A stretch of 64,000 nt of DNA from Thiomicrorhabdus sediminis (GCF_005885815.1 NZ_CP040602.1:325630-389629); one strand, 5' to 3'. Counted from the stretch's first letter, positions 8,111 to 17,801 are shown. Translations and numbers: made by a program. Notes: a model not told the origin generated them from the letters alone.

Positions 8111-8608
8111 ATGTCACATTCAGAAAATGTACTGGTTACCAGTAACGACCATTTTGAAGTTGTAGAAAAAACAACAATCATTGACGATTCATGGCCAACA
8201 CATGACCAAGCGGTAGAAGATCAGACTTTGGATCATTTCATTACCCGTGAAGGTAAAACGTTTGCCGGAACTCACATTATTGCAGACTTTTGGGGTGCTT
8301 CGCGCTTGGATGACTTGCAGTTGATGGAACAAGCCCTGCGCGAAGGTGTGGAAAAAGCTAAAGCAACCTTGTTGCATATCCACCTTCATCACTTTACACC
8401 TAACGGCGGAATTTCCGGTGTTGCGGTATTGGCCGAATCACATATCAGTGTGCATTCTTGGCCGGAACGCAACTATGCGGCATTCGATGTCTTTATGTGT
8501 GGTGATTCTCAGCCTGAACTGGCGATTGAAGTGCTTAAACAGGCCTTTACGCCAACTGATGTTAAGGTGGATAACCTGCTGCGTGGTGAGGTGAAGATCG
8601 ATGACTAA
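8111..8608 (+). CDS. speD: S-adenosylmethionine decarboxylase proenzyme
   Basis: It decarboxylates S-adenosylmethionine to give the aminopropyl donor for spermidine. It is the short self-cleaving bacterial type: the motif [12 protein letters not shown] holds the processing serine, Ser110, which becomes the pyruvoyl group, and Cys130 follows in FDVFMCG. The protein is 165 residues because about 47 residues precede the region that aligns with the compact Thermotoga/Bacillus form. ATG 8111 has AAAAGG eight bases upstream; a GTG at 8102 in the same frame lies inside that site. The stop overlaps speE by eight bases, so the two are co-translated. A structured leader lies upstream. Confidence 0.95.
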   Translation: MSHSENVLVTSNDHFEVVEKTTIIDDSWPTHDQAVEDQTLDHFITREGKTFAGTHIIADFWGASRLDDLQLMEQALREGVEKAKATLLHIHLHHFTPNGGISGVAVLAESHISVHSWPERNYAAFDVFMCGDSQPELAIEVLKQAFTPTDVKVDNLLRGEVKIDD

Positions 8609-9449
8609 TACTTACTTGGAAACACTTTACCCGAGTTGGGGCCAGCAGTTTGTGATGGACGAAGTGTTGTTTGAAGTAAATACGGGTCATCAGCATCTGG
8701 TTATTTTTAATAATGCCCAGTGGGGCACGGTAATGGCGCTGGACGGCGTTATCCAAACCACGGAAAAAGACGAATTCATCTATCACGAGATGATGGTGCA
8801 TGTGCCGATGATGGCGCATGGCAATGCCAAAAAGGTGTTGATCATCGGTGGTGGTGACGGCGGTATCCTGCGCGAAGTGCTAAAGCATGACACGGTTGAG
8901 TCAGTGACTCAGGTGGAGATCGACCAGCAGGTTATCGACATGTGTATCAAGTATCTGCCCAATCATTCCGCAGGTGCTTACGACAACCCGAAAGCAAACA
9001 TTGTGATTGCCGATGGAGTCGATTTTGTTAATGAATGTACAGAAAAATTCGATGTCATTATTTCAGACTCGACCGATCCGATGGGGCCGGGTGAAGTGCT
9101 GTTCACATCGCGTTTTTACCAAGGCATTAAAAATTGCTTGAATGACGATGGGGTTTTTGTCGCACAAAACGGTGTCAGCTTTATGCAGACCGATGAAGTG
9201 ACAACGACCTATAAGCGTCTGTCACCTTTGTTCAAGCAGGCGAGCTTCTATAGCGGCGCGGTACCGACCTATGTCGGCGGTATTATGACGTTCGCTTGGG
9301 CTACCGATAATTTAGATTTGATCGAAACGCCAGATGAGGTTATCAAGCAACGTTTCAAAGCGTCCGGTATAAAAACCCGGTTTTATACTCCTGAGGTACA
9401 CAAGGGGAGCTTTGCGTTACCTCAATATGTTTTGGATTGCCTAAAATGA
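8601..9449 (+). CDS. speE: Spermidine synthase
   Basis: This aminopropyltransferase joins decarboxylated S-adenosylmethionine to putrescine, giving spermidine and methylthioadenosine. The 282-residue length is standard. It shows the Rossmann nucleotide motif IIGGGDGG (residues 81-88), the acidic residue in VEID, the catalytic region [11 protein letters not shown] (residues 155-165) and a C-terminal GGIMTFAWA. It overlaps speD at its start and shares ATGA with the decarboxylase gene at its end, so the three genes form one tightly coupled unit. Confidence 0.97.
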   Translation: MTNTYLETLYPSWGQQFVMDEVLFEVNTGHQHLVIFNNAQWGTVMALDGVIQTTEKDEFIYHEMMVHVPMMAHGNAKKVLIIGGGDGGILREVLKHDTVESVTQVEIDQQVIDMCIKYLPNHSAGAYDNPKANIVIADGVDFVNECTEKFDVIISDSTDPMGPGEVLFTSRFYQGIKNCLNDDGVFVAQNGVSFMQTDEVTTTYKRLSPLFKQASFYSGAVPTYVGGIMTFAWATDNLDLIETPDEVIKQRFKASGIKTRFYTPEVHKGSFALPQYVLDCLK

Positions 9450-10648
9450 TTAACCATACTGAGTTAGAGCAGCTGTTTGCTGAAGAAACACACCCTGATG
9501 TGTTACAAGAATTTGACCGTGCCAGCTTGCAGGAGCTGGTGGAAAAGCATGAAACACCGTTTATGGTGTTGGATTTGAGTGAGGTCGAATATCAGTATAA
9601 ATCGCTACAGGCGGCATTGCCTGGCGTGAAGCTGTTCTATGCGCTGAAATCGCTTTCTCATCCTGAATTGATCAAACGTTTGAAGTCGATCGGCGGCTAT
9701 TTTGACCTGGCTACGATTGGCGAAGTGGAACTGGTCGAATCTTTAGGGATCACCGGCGACCGCTGTATTCATACACACCCGATCAAAAAGGATAAGGAGA
9801 TTAAGCGCGGTCTGGAGTTCGGCTGTACCCGGTTTGTTATCGATAATATGGATGAGCTGAAAAAATTCATTCCTTATGCCGGTCAAGCGCAGTTGATTAT
9901 TCGAGTCAGTTTCCGTAGCCAGCAGGCGGTGGTCGATCTGTCACGTAAATTCGGCTGTTCGCTGGAAGAACTACCGGTTTTGGTTGAGTTTGCGCAGTCT
10001 CACGGTATTGACGTTGTCGGCTTGTCGTTCCACGTCGGTTCACAGTCATTATCGCCAATGACTCAGGTCAATGCGGTGCGTGCCAGTGTGGCGGCGATGA
10101 AAGTCATGCCTCATGTTAAATGGCAGTTTTTGGATATAGGTGGCAGTTTCCCGGTTTCCTATCAGGAAGAAGTGCTACCGATTGACGATTTCTGTGCGCC
10201 TTTACGTGAAGCGCTTACAGAAGTTCCGGATGGTGTTGACGTGTTTGCCGAGCCGGGACGTTTTATCTCGGCACCGTCTATGATCGAGGTGGTATCGGTA
10301 GTCGGTAAAGCCAAGCGTGGTGCGCGTATGTGGTATTACCTGGATGATGGCGTTTATGGTGGGTTCAGTGGACAGATGTTCGACCATGCACAGTATCCGT
10401 TGGCGCCTTTGAAGCCGTTCGACCCGACCGGTGAGTTCTTACCGAGTGTGTTGGCAGGGCCGACGTGCGACAGTATCGACGTGGTCGCTGAAGATATCGA
10501 ACTGCCGGAACTGGAGGTCGGTGATATTTTGATCGGTAAGCAGATGGGGGCTTATACCATTGCTTCTGCCACCGAGTTCAACTATTATCCGAAACCAAAA
10601 GTGGTGGTGGTCGAAGACATTTTTGACCCGGAGACCGAAGCCCTTTAA
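9446..10648 (+). CDS. speC: Ornithine decarboxylase, eukaryotic-type fold III
   Basis: This PLP enzyme of the alanine-racemase fold decarboxylates ornithine to putrescine. Lys68 in FYALKSLS is the Schiff-base lysine. HVGSQ, EPGRF and PTCDSID are visible; the CDSID cysteine (about residue 341) is the hallmark of ornithine/lysine decarboxylases as opposed to diaminopimelate decarboxylase. The ATG shares ATGA with the speE stop; a TTG three codons earlier is less likely. Position after speD-speE supports putrescine supply for spermidine. Arginine or lysine could also be substrates in this family, but context favours ornithine. Confidence 0.9.
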   Translation: MINHTELEQLFAEETHPDVLQEFDRASLQELVEKHETPFMVLDLSEVEYQYKSLQAALPGVKLFYALKSLSHPELIKRLKSIGGYFDLATIGEVELVESLGITGDRCIHTHPIKKDKEIKRGLEFGCTRFVIDNMDELKKFIPYAGQAQLIIRVSFRSQQAVVDLSRKFGCSLEELPVLVEFAQSHGIDVVGLSFHVGSQSLSPMTQVNAVRASVAAMKVMPHVKWQFLDIGGSFPVSYQEEVLPIDDFCAPLREALTEVPDGVDVFAEPGRFISAPSMIEVVSVVGKAKRGARMWYYLDDGVYGGFSGQMFDHAQYPLAPLKPFDPTGEFLPSVLAGPTCDSIDVVAEDIELPELEVGDILIGKQMGAYTIASATEFNYYPKPKVVVVEDIFDPETEAL

Positions 10649-10697
10649 ACTTGGCTTAGGTCAGAATGGTTTAAATTAACGGTATATAGGAGACAGC

Positions 10698-11117
10698 ATG
10701 GCAACAGTAATCAAATGGCAAGGCGGAATGGCGTTTGAAGGCACTACCGAAAGTGGGCACTCTGTATTGATGGATGCGGCCCCTTCCGTAGGTGGTGAAA
10801 ATAAAGGCGCGCGCCCTATGGAAATGGTGCTGTTGGGTCTAGGTGGTTGTACTTCGATTGATGTGGTGATGATGCTTAATAAAAGCCAGCCTGATCAAGT
10901 CAAAGACTGTCAGGTGGAAATCACCGCTGAACGTGCCGATAGTGTGCCGAGTGTATTTACCAAGATCCATGTGCACTTCAAGGTGTTCGGAACCGATCTG
11001 AACGAAAAGAAAGTCGCTCGTGCGGTGAGCTTGTCGGCCGACAAGTACTGTTCGGTTTCGAAAATGTTGGAAAAAGCGGTAGAGATGTCGCACGACTATG
11101 AAATTATCGAAGCCTAA
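10698..11117 (+). CDS. OsmC family protein (YhfA-like)
   Basis: This is a 139-residue protein of the OsmC/Ohr fold. Two conserved cysteines are present: Cys51 in LGGCTSIDVV and Cys118 in SADKYCSVSK. That is the expected pair for a thiol-dependent peroxidase active site, although YhfA-type members have no firmly assigned substrate. GGENKGARPMEMVL precedes the first cysteine as in the family. A TAGGAG site precedes the ATG. It lies 49 bases after speC and 41 bases before a methyltransferase gene. Regulation is not apparent. Confidence 0.9.
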   Translation: MATVIKWQGGMAFEGTTESGHSVLMDAAPSVGGENKGARPMEMVLLGLGGCTSIDVVMMLNKSQPDQVKDCQVEITAERADSVPSVFTKIHVHFKVFGTDLNEKKVARAVSLSADKYCSVSKMLEKAVEMSHDYEIIEA

Positions 11118-11158
11118 TAAGCGCTAAGCACTACAATCGGGTAAGCAAGGAGGCCGTG

Positions 11159-11830
11159 ATGCCAAACTGGTTTTTGATGTTAACTATGACAATTTTAAAA
11201 CTGGTAATGAGCAAAAAAGGCCTCGCCAAGCAAGCCCGGCAACCATCAGGCTGGTACGGTAAATATATCGCCCAGCCGATGTTCATCAACGGCAATGCCG
11301 CTCTCAATCAACTTATCTTCTCCTCTCTTGATCTAAAGCATACCGACCATGTTCTGGAAATCGGCTTTGGTCCAGGAGTTTTGCTGCAACAGATTGCTGT
11401 CAAGGTGGATAGACCTTATCAAGTTTTTGGTTTGGATTTTTCCACAACGATGGTTGAGCAGGCTTCTCAGCGTAACCGTCAATTATTGACCGATCATAAA
11501 CTGCAATTGCAACTGGGTAATAGTGTACAGATGCCTTATGGTGATGCTCGGTTCGACAAGGTTTGTTGTGCCAATACGCTCTATTTCTGGCAGCCTTTGG
11601 CTCCGCATCTGCTAGAAATCCTTCGTTGTTTAAAGCCACAGGGACAGTTGGTTATCGGCTTCAGAGACGCTGAACAGATCAATGCCATGCAGTTGGATGA
11701 GGAATTGTTTGCTCGCTATAGTCGCGAGCAAGTCAAGCATTTGCTGCTTGATGCCGGGTTTTCCGATGTGCGGATTATTGCCGAATCGGCACTGCCGCTA
11801 GACTCTTATGTGGCGATTGCCACTAAGTAG
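11159..11830 (+). CDS. Class I SAM-dependent methyltransferase
   Basis: This is a 223-residue Rossmann-fold methyltransferase. Motif I is VLEIGFGPGVLLQQ near residues 62-75, followed by FGLDFS, the acidic ribose contact, and a UbiE/Methyltransf_11-like FDKVCCANTLYFW. The N-terminus is hydrophobic (WFLMLTMTILKLVM), so it may sit at the membrane. ATG 11159 follows a perfect AAGGAGG; the GTG one codon earlier is too close to that site. The substrate cannot be assigned. It stands alone between the OsmC-like gene and the ZntB-like gene. Confidence 0.85.
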   Translation: MPNWFLMLTMTILKLVMSKKGLAKQARQPSGWYGKYIAQPMFINGNAALNQLIFSSLDLKHTDHVLEIGFGPGVLLQQIAVKVDRPYQVFGLDFSTTMVEQASQRNRQLLTDHKLQLQLGNSVQMPYGDARFDKVCCANTLYFWQPLAPHLLEILRCLKPQGQLVIGFRDAEQINAMQLDEELFARYSREQVKHLLLDAGFSDVRIIAESALPLDSYVAIATK

Positions 11831-11886
11831 ATGGCATACTATAGACAGCTCTATTTGCATTAATGGTGATATCTAAAGGTAAAGCG

Positions 11887-12855
11887 ATGACACAAGGTTT
11901 GATTTACGCATTTTTGCTTGACGGACAAGGTGGAGCCAAGGCATTGAGCTGGCAACAGGTGAAAAACTGGCATGCCGAGCAGGGCGAATTGTGGCTGCAC
12001 CTTGATTACAGTCAGTATGAAGTCAAGGAGTGGTTGTTTCATGAATCCGGTTTGGATATCTCCGTTGCCGAAACCCTGTTAAGCAGTGAGTCGCGTCCGC
12101 GTTGCCAAAGTTATGCTGAAGATTTGCTGATGGCTTGGCGAGGCATCAATCCAAATCCGACCTCCGATCCGGATGATATGGTTGCGGTGCGTATGTGGCG
12201 TGACAATAAGCGCCTAATCAGTACCTTGAAGCGTGATTTGCAGGCAATCAATGATGTGGTGTTGCGCTTGGAACGCGGATCAGGTCCTTTAACACTTGGT
12301 GAGCTGGTAATCGAACTGGCCGACAGAATGGTCTGGGAAATCAGCTCGGTGGTGGAAAAGTTCGATGATGCCATGGGGGATCTGGAAGCACGCGTATTGG
12401 AAAGCAAGCAATTGGTGCTGCGAACCGAGTTGGGGAATCTGCGCCGCCAGGTGATTGCCTTAAGACGTTATCTGTCACCGCAAAAAGAAGCCCTAATGCG
12501 TCTGACCATGGAAAAACTGGCTTGGATCGATAGCGACGACCGCATATTGTTGCGCGAGGTAGTCGACCGGGTCACGCGTGCCTTGGAGGATTTGGAGGCG
12601 ATTCGTGAAAGAGCGATGGTCGCGCAGGAAGAATTGCAGAACCGCATTAGCGAAGAGCTTAATAATCGAATGTATGTATTGTCGATCATTACCGCGGTGT
12701 TTTTGCCTTTAGGCTTCTTAACCGGTTTGTTAGGCATCAATGTCGGCGGTATTCCGGGGGCGGAAAACCCGCAAGCGTTTCGTTATTTTATTTGGATTAT
12801 TATCGGTCTGATTGTCGCCCAGATAATGTTCTTTAAATGGAAGCGCTGGTTTTAA
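11887..12855 (+). CDS. zntB: ZntB-like CorA-family zinc/divalent cation transporter
   Basis: This 322-residue membrane protein belongs to the CorA superfamily. It has a long charged cytoplasmic helical domain, then two C-terminal membrane helices. The inter-helix signature reads GIN (LTGLLGINVGGIPG) rather than CorA's GMN, which is the ZntB form. ZntB proteins move Zn2+, coupled to protons. ATG 11887 is chosen for AAAGG seven bases upstream; the frame opens at 11863. A terminator follows and is shared with the convergent peptidase gene. Metal preference cannot be fixed from sequence. Confidence 0.88.
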   Translation: MTQGLIYAFLLDGQGGAKALSWQQVKNWHAEQGELWLHLDYSQYEVKEWLFHESGLDISVAETLLSSESRPRCQSYAEDLLMAWRGINPNPTSDPDDMVAVRMWRDNKRLISTLKRDLQAINDVVLRLERGSGPLTLGELVIELADRMVWEISSVVEKFDDAMGDLEARVLESKQLVLRTELGNLRRQVIALRRYLSPQKEALMRLTMEKLAWIDSDDRILLREVVDRVTRALEDLEAIRERAMVAQEELQNRISEELNNRMYVLSIITAVFLPLGFLTGLLGINVGGIPGAENPQAFRYFIWIIIGLIVAQIMFFKWKRWF

Positions 12856-12880
12856 CATAAAAATGACAGTGCTAAACAAT

Positions 12881-12915
12881 AAAGCCACCGTTTGCTATGC
12901 AGTCGGTGGCTTTTT
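12881..12915. terminator. Terminator between zntB-like and M42 peptidase genes
   Basis: AAAGCCACCG pairs with CGGTGGCTTT around a 13-base loop, followed by T on the plus strand and a weaker T-rich tract on the minus strand. It probably serves both convergent genes. Confidence 0.82.
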
Positions 12916-12935
12916 ATGTATCGGTGTTGCCTAAA

Positions 12936-14003
12936 TCAATGACTGTAATGAGTATCGCGCAGATTCGCCAATGTCATTATCACTTGCATAAAGGCTTCTA
13001 CCGAAGCGATCGATGCGGTCTCATTCATGGTGTGATACCCGGTGGTTGGAATCTGAATGGTCGTGCCATGCACCAGACCTTGCGAATTGGCGGTAATTCG
13101 GCCTAATTCGGTACGCCCGATATTACTGCTGTTTTCCGGCGACAACTGGTTCTGTTCCAGAATATAGAGGTCTTTATAGCCGTATGGAATCTCCAGTTTT
13201 TCACAAAGTTGGGCAACCTTCTGGGTGGTAAGCGCATTAAATTCCGCGAATTCATCACGGTTGCGCAATACCACCAGTTGTTTATCCGCTTCAAAACGGT
13301 TTTTGTAGGGGCTGGTGTCCAATACATAAAGCTCATTGGTCGAGCCACCGAAACGACGGAACCATTCGAGCAGATAACGCCAGCTCGCGCCGCACTCTTC
13401 TTCGGCTGTGAAAAACGCCGTACCTTGATAACCCAAACTAAACAGGTGAACCAGAATCGCTGCAGTCAAGACATTGTCGAGTTGTCCCGATAATAAGCCG
13501 TTATTGATTTTCAATTTATCGCGAAAACCGACCGGTGTGCCGGCCACAACGTGCTCCAAGCCTTCCAGTTCGAAAATAAGGTTATTGCGGAACTCGCAAA
13601 TATAAGCGTTATTGATTTTACCGGTACCGCGATAAGCGCCCGACCATGGCTCATAGGCCAAAACCTGGGTATTCTCAAAACGGTTCATCAATGTCATTTT
13701 CAGTTCATTGCTGATTGAGCTTTCCGGATAGTTGTTATTGGTTTTACCGGCAACAAACGCGGCAAACTGGAACTCGTTAGGCCCGGTACAGACCAGGCCA
13801 TGACGGTCGATATGGCTGGAGAACATCGCGCTGTTCGGTTCATTGCCTTGTGCGACCAATAAGCCTTCATACCAGGTGACCTTGGCACCGCGTTCTTCCA
13901 GTTCACGCTGTAGTACACGAAAAAACGCGTGCTCGGCACCGACGACACTCGGTTCGCGGATTAGTGATTTAAGAAGGTCGATAAATTCATTAAAGTGTTC
14001 CAT
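12936..14003 (-). CDS. Peptidase M42 family aminopeptidase-like protein
   Basis: This is a 355-residue di-zinc peptidase of the M42/M28-like fold. Visible metal and catalytic residues are His64 and Asp66 in SSHIDRHGL, Asp176 in GQLDNVLTAA, Glu201-Glu202 in TAEEECGAS, Asp229 in VLDTSPY and a C-terminal GYHTMNE. M42 enzymes are cytoplasmic aminopeptidases, often forming large shells. No signal peptide is seen. ATG 14003 has GGGAG upstream; a GTG five codons earlier precedes that site and is unlikely. It is monocistronic, convergent with the zntB-like gene and divergent from the pentapeptide gene. Confidence 0.88.
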   Translation of the reverse strand: MEHFNEFIDLLKSLIREPSVVGAEHAFFRVLQRELEERGAKVTWYEGLLVAQGNEPNSAMFSSHIDRHGLVCTGPNEFQFAAFVAGKTNNNYPESSISNELKMTLMNRFENTQVLAYEPWSGAYRGTGKINNAYICEFRNNLIFELEGLEHVVAGTPVGFRDKLKINNGLLSGQLDNVLTAAILVHLFSLGYQGTAFFTAEEECGASWRYLLEWFRRFGGSTNELYVLDTSPYKNRFEADKQLVVLRNRDEFAEFNALTTQKVAQLCEKLEIPYGYKDLYILEQNQLSPENSSNIGRTELGRITANSQGLVHGTTIQIPTTGYHTMNETASIASVEAFMQVIMTLANLRDTHYSH

Positions 14004-14252
14004 GTGAAACTCCCACACTTAAGCGGACATGGCAGAATTTAGGGCAGGCAAATTGTGGTGAGCTGTTAAGAATTCTGTTGCGTCAAATTAGTAAAAACAA
14101 CGCTGAAAAATCAGTCGATAGAAATTGCGATTTTATAGTGAATTGCAGAAAAAGCTATTAATTATTTAATGATTTTGCAGGTTAAATTTTATGTTTATTG
14201 GTAAAACATCGTATAGTTGGCTTTGGCAGTTTTCGTAACGTGGGGAAATTTT

Positions 14253-15704
14253 GTGGCTTGGTTAAAGATAATCGTTTTTTCTTTTTTAGTGCTTGCTTTA
14301 GGTGTCATGGGATTCGATACGACTATTGCATTAGTTAAGTTACCGATAGATATTCTTTTAACTTTATTAATTGGCATTACGGGCTTGGCTTTATTGGTGT
14401 GGTTAGTTGCCGTAGATCATTCAGTAAGCAAAATATGGAAGTTTTGTGAGCCATACTGTAAGGGTTGGTCTCTTTATTTATTTGAACCGGAAATTAGGGT
14501 CAAAGATGAAAATTGTGAGGGGTTCAAGGCACTAAGCCATGAGCAGAAAATTAAAGTTCTGCAGAAGAAATATGCTTCGGTGCCAAGGAAGTTTGAAAGT
14601 CGTGTAAGATTGCGCTGGATTGTAGTTTCGGGTTTAGTTTCATTTGGGGTTCTACTTCTACTTTGGCAGTTTGGTCAAATGAATACTGTAGATACTAGAG
14701 TGTTTTCGGCTGCGGTTGCACTTTTGGTGGGGGCACCAGTGGCATTAATGGTTTGGTATTTTCGTGATCAAAATAATATTCGAGAATTGGAGCGTCAACA
14801 TCATGATGTAACGCTAAAAGAATTTCAAAAGCTTCAAGAATGGGCTACCGGTAATATTTCTGATGGATATGAAGATGGTAAGAAAACAAAACGTGTGGAA
14901 ACACTGCAGATTTCAGCTTTACATTCTTTGCGAACTTATCTAAGAGGAGAGTTTGGAGAAATATTTAAGCGCAGTGCTTTTGAAGTTTTTGTAAGTGTTT
15001 TAAGTGTTGAGCACTATGAGATACTGAAGTACATTACTGAGAATTCTAAAAATCCTTCAAATTTTGAAATTCAATGGCAGATAGAACACCGACCACTAGC
15101 TAGACAAATTAATCAAATAGCATCAGAGGAATGGTTTAATTTATTGATGAATCATTCATATTCATTGAGAGGAATTAGTCTACTTGGAGTAAGTCTAAAA
15201 AATACCTACTTAGTAAATTTAGATTTTACAGCTTCTACTATGCAAGGAGTCTGTTTCGAAGGTGCTGAGCTTGAGAATATAGATTTCACAAGATGCTTGC
15301 TGTTCAATGCAGATTTTACTAATGCGCGATTAAAATACTGCAATTTTTTAGTTGCAAATTTAATTTCAGCTTCATTTTTAAGAGCACGATTTGATTCTGT
15401 TTTATTTAAAAGTGCAGAAATGCAATTGTGCGATTTTGCGCTGGTGAAGTCAAAGCATAGCTATTTTTCAGAAACAATGCTTCAGGCGACAAACTGGGAT
15501 GGTTTTTCAACAAATGAAGATGTCTTTAGGGGGTGTGATTTTAGCGGGGCTTTTGCGGTATTTCATGTTAAATCTTTCAAAGACGTAGTATTGACCCGCA
15601 TAGGTAAGCCAGCAGATGTTGAACCTTTAAAGAGATTAAATGGTAAAGGTAATAAGTTTGACTCATATTCGTTAGATGATGCTAGAAGCTGGTTACATAT
15701 TTAA
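14253..15704 (+). CDS. Membrane-anchored pentapeptide repeat protein (AT-rich gene)
   Basis: No precise function is known. The N-terminal half has about four hydrophobic segments: two near the start (LKIIVFSFLVLALG and ILLTLLIGITGL) and two near residues 142-185. A charged region follows, then about 120 residues of pentapeptide-like repeats (A/F-D/N-F/L-x-x), for example NIDFTRCLLFNADFTNARL, predicting a right-handed beta-helix. The gene is visibly AT-richer than its neighbours and uses A/T-ending codons, suggesting transfer. GTG 14253 follows GGGGAA; TTG 14217 is an alternative start. Its 3' end overlaps the convergent bioA end by 12 bases. Confidence 0.75.
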   Translation: MAWLKIIVFSFLVLALGVMGFDTTIALVKLPIDILLTLLIGITGLALLVWLVAVDHSVSKIWKFCEPYCKGWSLYLFEPEIRVKDENCEGFKALSHEQKIKVLQKKYASVPRKFESRVRLRWIVVSGLVSFGVLLLLWQFGQMNTVDTRVFSAAVALLVGAPVALMVWYFRDQNNIRELERQHHDVTLKEFQKLQEWATGNISDGYEDGKKTKRVETLQISALHSLRTYLRGEFGEIFKRSAFEVFVSVLSVEHYEILKYITENSKNPSNFEIQWQIEHRPLARQINQIASEEWFNLLMNHSYSLRGISLLGVSLKNTYLVNLDFTASTMQGVCFEGAELENIDFTRCLLFNADFTNARLKYCNFLVANLISASFLRARFDSVLFKSAEMQLCDFALVKSKHSYFSETMLQATNWDGFSTNEDVFRGCDFSGAFAVFHVKSFKDVVLTRIGKPADVEPLKRLNGKGNKFDSYSLDDARSWLHI

Positions 15705-17009
15705 ATTTAGTATTGCTTTTGTAATTCCCGAACTTAAAATCCTTAAATTATGATTGTTAATATTATAGGCTGGCATGGTGTAAACCAGTTTGCCGAATGG
15801 TCTTAGCCAAATACCGTTTTCTATCGCCGCGGCTTGCACGGCTGGGCCTAAATCACTTCGTTCCAGTTCAATTACGCCAATCGCACCCAATACACGTACA
15901 TCGGCGACACCATCCAATTCTTTTAGCGGTAATAGCGTATCGTTAAAGTGTTGTTCAATACGTTGGATATTGGCTTGCCAGTCGGAAGCTAGCAATACAT
16001 CAATATTGGCAACCGCCGCGGCACAAGCTAAAGGATTGCCCATAAAGGTCGGGCCATGGGCGAGAATGCCGGGGTTGCCGCTATTCAGTGTTTCGGCAAT
16101 ATGTGTGCTTGCCAGCGTTGCCGCCAAGCTGATATGACCTCCGGTCAGGGTTTTACCTAGGGTGATTATGTCCGGGCTGATTCCCGCCCATTCACAGGCG
16201 AACAGTTTGCCGGTGCGACCAAAGCCGGTAGCGATTTCATCGGCAATCAATAACACATCAAACTCATCACATAATGCGCGCAGCTGTTTTAGATAGTCCG
16301 GGCGGTAAAAACGCATGCCGCCGGCACCTTGGACAATCGGCTCGATAATAAAGGCGGCGGTTTCCTGATGGTATTGTTCCAGCATTTGGCGCACTTGGTT
16401 AATATCTTCATTGTCGCTGTTAGCGTCAAAGCCCATTTGCGGCGCGTCGCAAAAATGGTGCTGTGGTAAAACCTCTTTAAACAAACTGTGCATGCCATTG
16501 ACCGGGTCGCACACCGCCATGGTGGCGAAAGTGTCGCCGTGATAACCGTTTTTCACGGTCATCAGTTTGTGTTTTTGCGGTTTGTCCTGGCTGATCCAGT
16601 ATTGCAAGGCGATTTTCATTGCCACCTCAACGGCCACCGAACCGGAGTCGCTGATAAATACTTTATCCAGCCCTTGTGGTGTTAGTTCCACCAGGCGACG
16701 GCTCAGTTCAATCGCCGGTTCATGGGTCAGGCCGCCAAACATAATGTGCGGCATGGTATCAATCTGATTCTTCATTGCAGCCGTAATCGCAGGATGATTA
16801 TAGCCGTGCAAGGTCGCCCACCAGGAACTCATGCCATCAACCAGTTCACGTCCATCGGCTAGAGTGATAATCGAACCTTGGGTTTTTGCTACGCCGATTG
16901 CCGGAATTTGACTAGGGCTTTGCGCATAGGGGTGCCAGATATGTTGTTGGTCGTAATCCAACAATTCTTGCCAGTGTTGTGACAGTTGATGCGTGGTTGA
17001 TTGGGACAT
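15693..17009 (-). CDS. bioA: Adenosylmethionine-8-amino-7-oxononanoate aminotransferase
   Basis: This class III aminotransferase makes 7,8-diaminononanoate from KAPA in biotin synthesis, using S-adenosylmethionine as amino donor. The 438 residues are full length. IWHPYAQ and MSSWWATLHGYNHP are the BioA substrate motifs; NGYHGDTFATMAV and LIADEIATGFGRTG follow; LGKTLTGGHI holds the PLP lysine; and GPTFMGNPLACAAA is present. It lies 51 bases downstream of truC on the same strand and may share its transcript. No other bio gene is nearby. The last codons are AT-rich and overlap the pentapeptide gene. Confidence 0.96.
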   Translation of the reverse strand: MSQSTTHQLSQHWQELLDYDQQHIWHPYAQSPSQIPAIGVAKTQGSIITLADGRELVDGMSSWWATLHGYNHPAITAAMKNQIDTMPHIMFGGLTHEPAIELSRRLVELTPQGLDKVFISDSGSVAVEVAMKIALQYWISQDKPQKHKLMTVKNGYHGDTFATMAVCDPVNGMHSLFKEVLPQHHFCDAPQMGFDANSDNEDINQVRQMLEQYHQETAAFIIEPIVQGAGGMRFYRPDYLKQLRALCDEFDVLLIADEIATGFGRTGKLFACEWAGISPDIITLGKTLTGGHISLAATLASTHIAETLNSGNPGILAHGPTFMGNPLACAAAVANIDVLLASDWQANIQRIEQHFNDTLLPLKELDGVADVRVLGAIGVIELERSDLGPAVQAAAIENGIWLRPFGKLVYTMPAYNINNHNLRILSSGITKAILNLNM

Positions 17010-17060
17010 GGTTTTTTAATCTTTTTGACAAATTATCTACAGACTAGTTTATCAGTAACG

Positions 17061-17801
17061 TCAAGAGGTGAGTTTGAGTATGTTCAGTGTCTCTGCAAAG
17101 CTGTCTTCCAATGGCGCTTTAATGCTGATTGCTTGTTCTGTATCCGGATGAATAAACTCGAGCTGGGTGGCGGCAAGGTATAAGCGGTGGATTCCTAGCC
17201 AGTCATTAAACAGGTGGTTATGGTGGCGGTCACCATAGCGCACATCGCCGATAATCGGGTGGTTGATAAAGTTCATATGACGACGCAATTGGTGTTTGCG
17301 CCCGGTCTGCGGCTTTAGCTCCAACAATGAATAACGCTGTTGCGGGTATTTGCCCAAAGGCTTGTCCAATGTCGTGGTCGCCAAGGTACGGTAATCGGTA
17401 AAGGCCTCTTGAATCAGTTCCTCGTCACGGCGCGTCTTATCGGCGATCTTGTCCTTATGGAATTTCAGCGCGTGATCGATATGGCCTGACTCATTTGCCC
17501 AGCCGCGACAGATTGCCCAATAGGTTTTACTTAGGCTGTGTTGCATGAATTGTTCACCTAGATGACGTGCGGCGTCTTTATTAAGGGTAAACAGCAATAA
17601 GCCCGAGGTGGGTTTGTCGAGACGATGCACCGGAAAGACTTCTTGGCCGATAAGGTCACGAGTCATCTGTACAGCAAATTGGGTTTCATGTTTATCGATA
17701 GGAGAGCGGTGCACCAACAAGCCTGCCGGTTTATGAATCGCAACCAGGGATTCGTCTTGATAGACAACGGATAGATTGTGATAACGGCATTCAGTGTGCA
17801 A
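17061..17801 (-). CDS. truC: tRNA pseudouridine(65) synthase
   Basis: This is a 246-residue pseudouridine synthase of the RluA/RsuA-like fold. HRLDKPTSGLLLF contains the catalytic aspartate, and the PTSG form is typical of TruC, which modifies U65 of tRNA-Ile and tRNA-Asp. LVHRSPIDKHE and QTGRKHQLRRHM support the call; there is no S4 domain. The start is a TTG at 17801 with AGGAG eight bases upstream; no ATG gives the conserved N-terminus. RluA-family alternatives are possible, but the PTSG motif favours TruC. bioA follows on the same strand. Confidence 0.88.
   Translation of the reverse strand: MHTECRYHNLSVVYQDESLVAIHKPAGLLVHRSPIDKHETQFAVQMTRDLIGQEVFPVHRLDKPTSGLLLFTLNKDAARHLGEQFMQHSLSKTYWAICRGWANESGHIDHALKFHKDKIADKTRRDEELIQEAFTDYRTLATTTLDKPLGKYPQQRYSLLELKPQTGRKHQLRRHMNFINHPIIGDVRYGDRHHNHLFNDWLGIHRLYLAATQLEFIHPDTEQAISIKAPLEDSFAETLNILKLTS

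Noticed and set aside
9446-10648. Diaminopimelate decarboxylase (lysA)
   Set aside because: The PTCDSID motif with the ornithine-decarboxylase cysteine and the speDE context point to ornithine decarboxylase.
14004-14252. Mobile element ends around the AT-rich pentapeptide gene
   Set aside because: I could find no terminal inverted repeats, target-site duplications, integrase or tRNA fragment; only composition suggests transfer.
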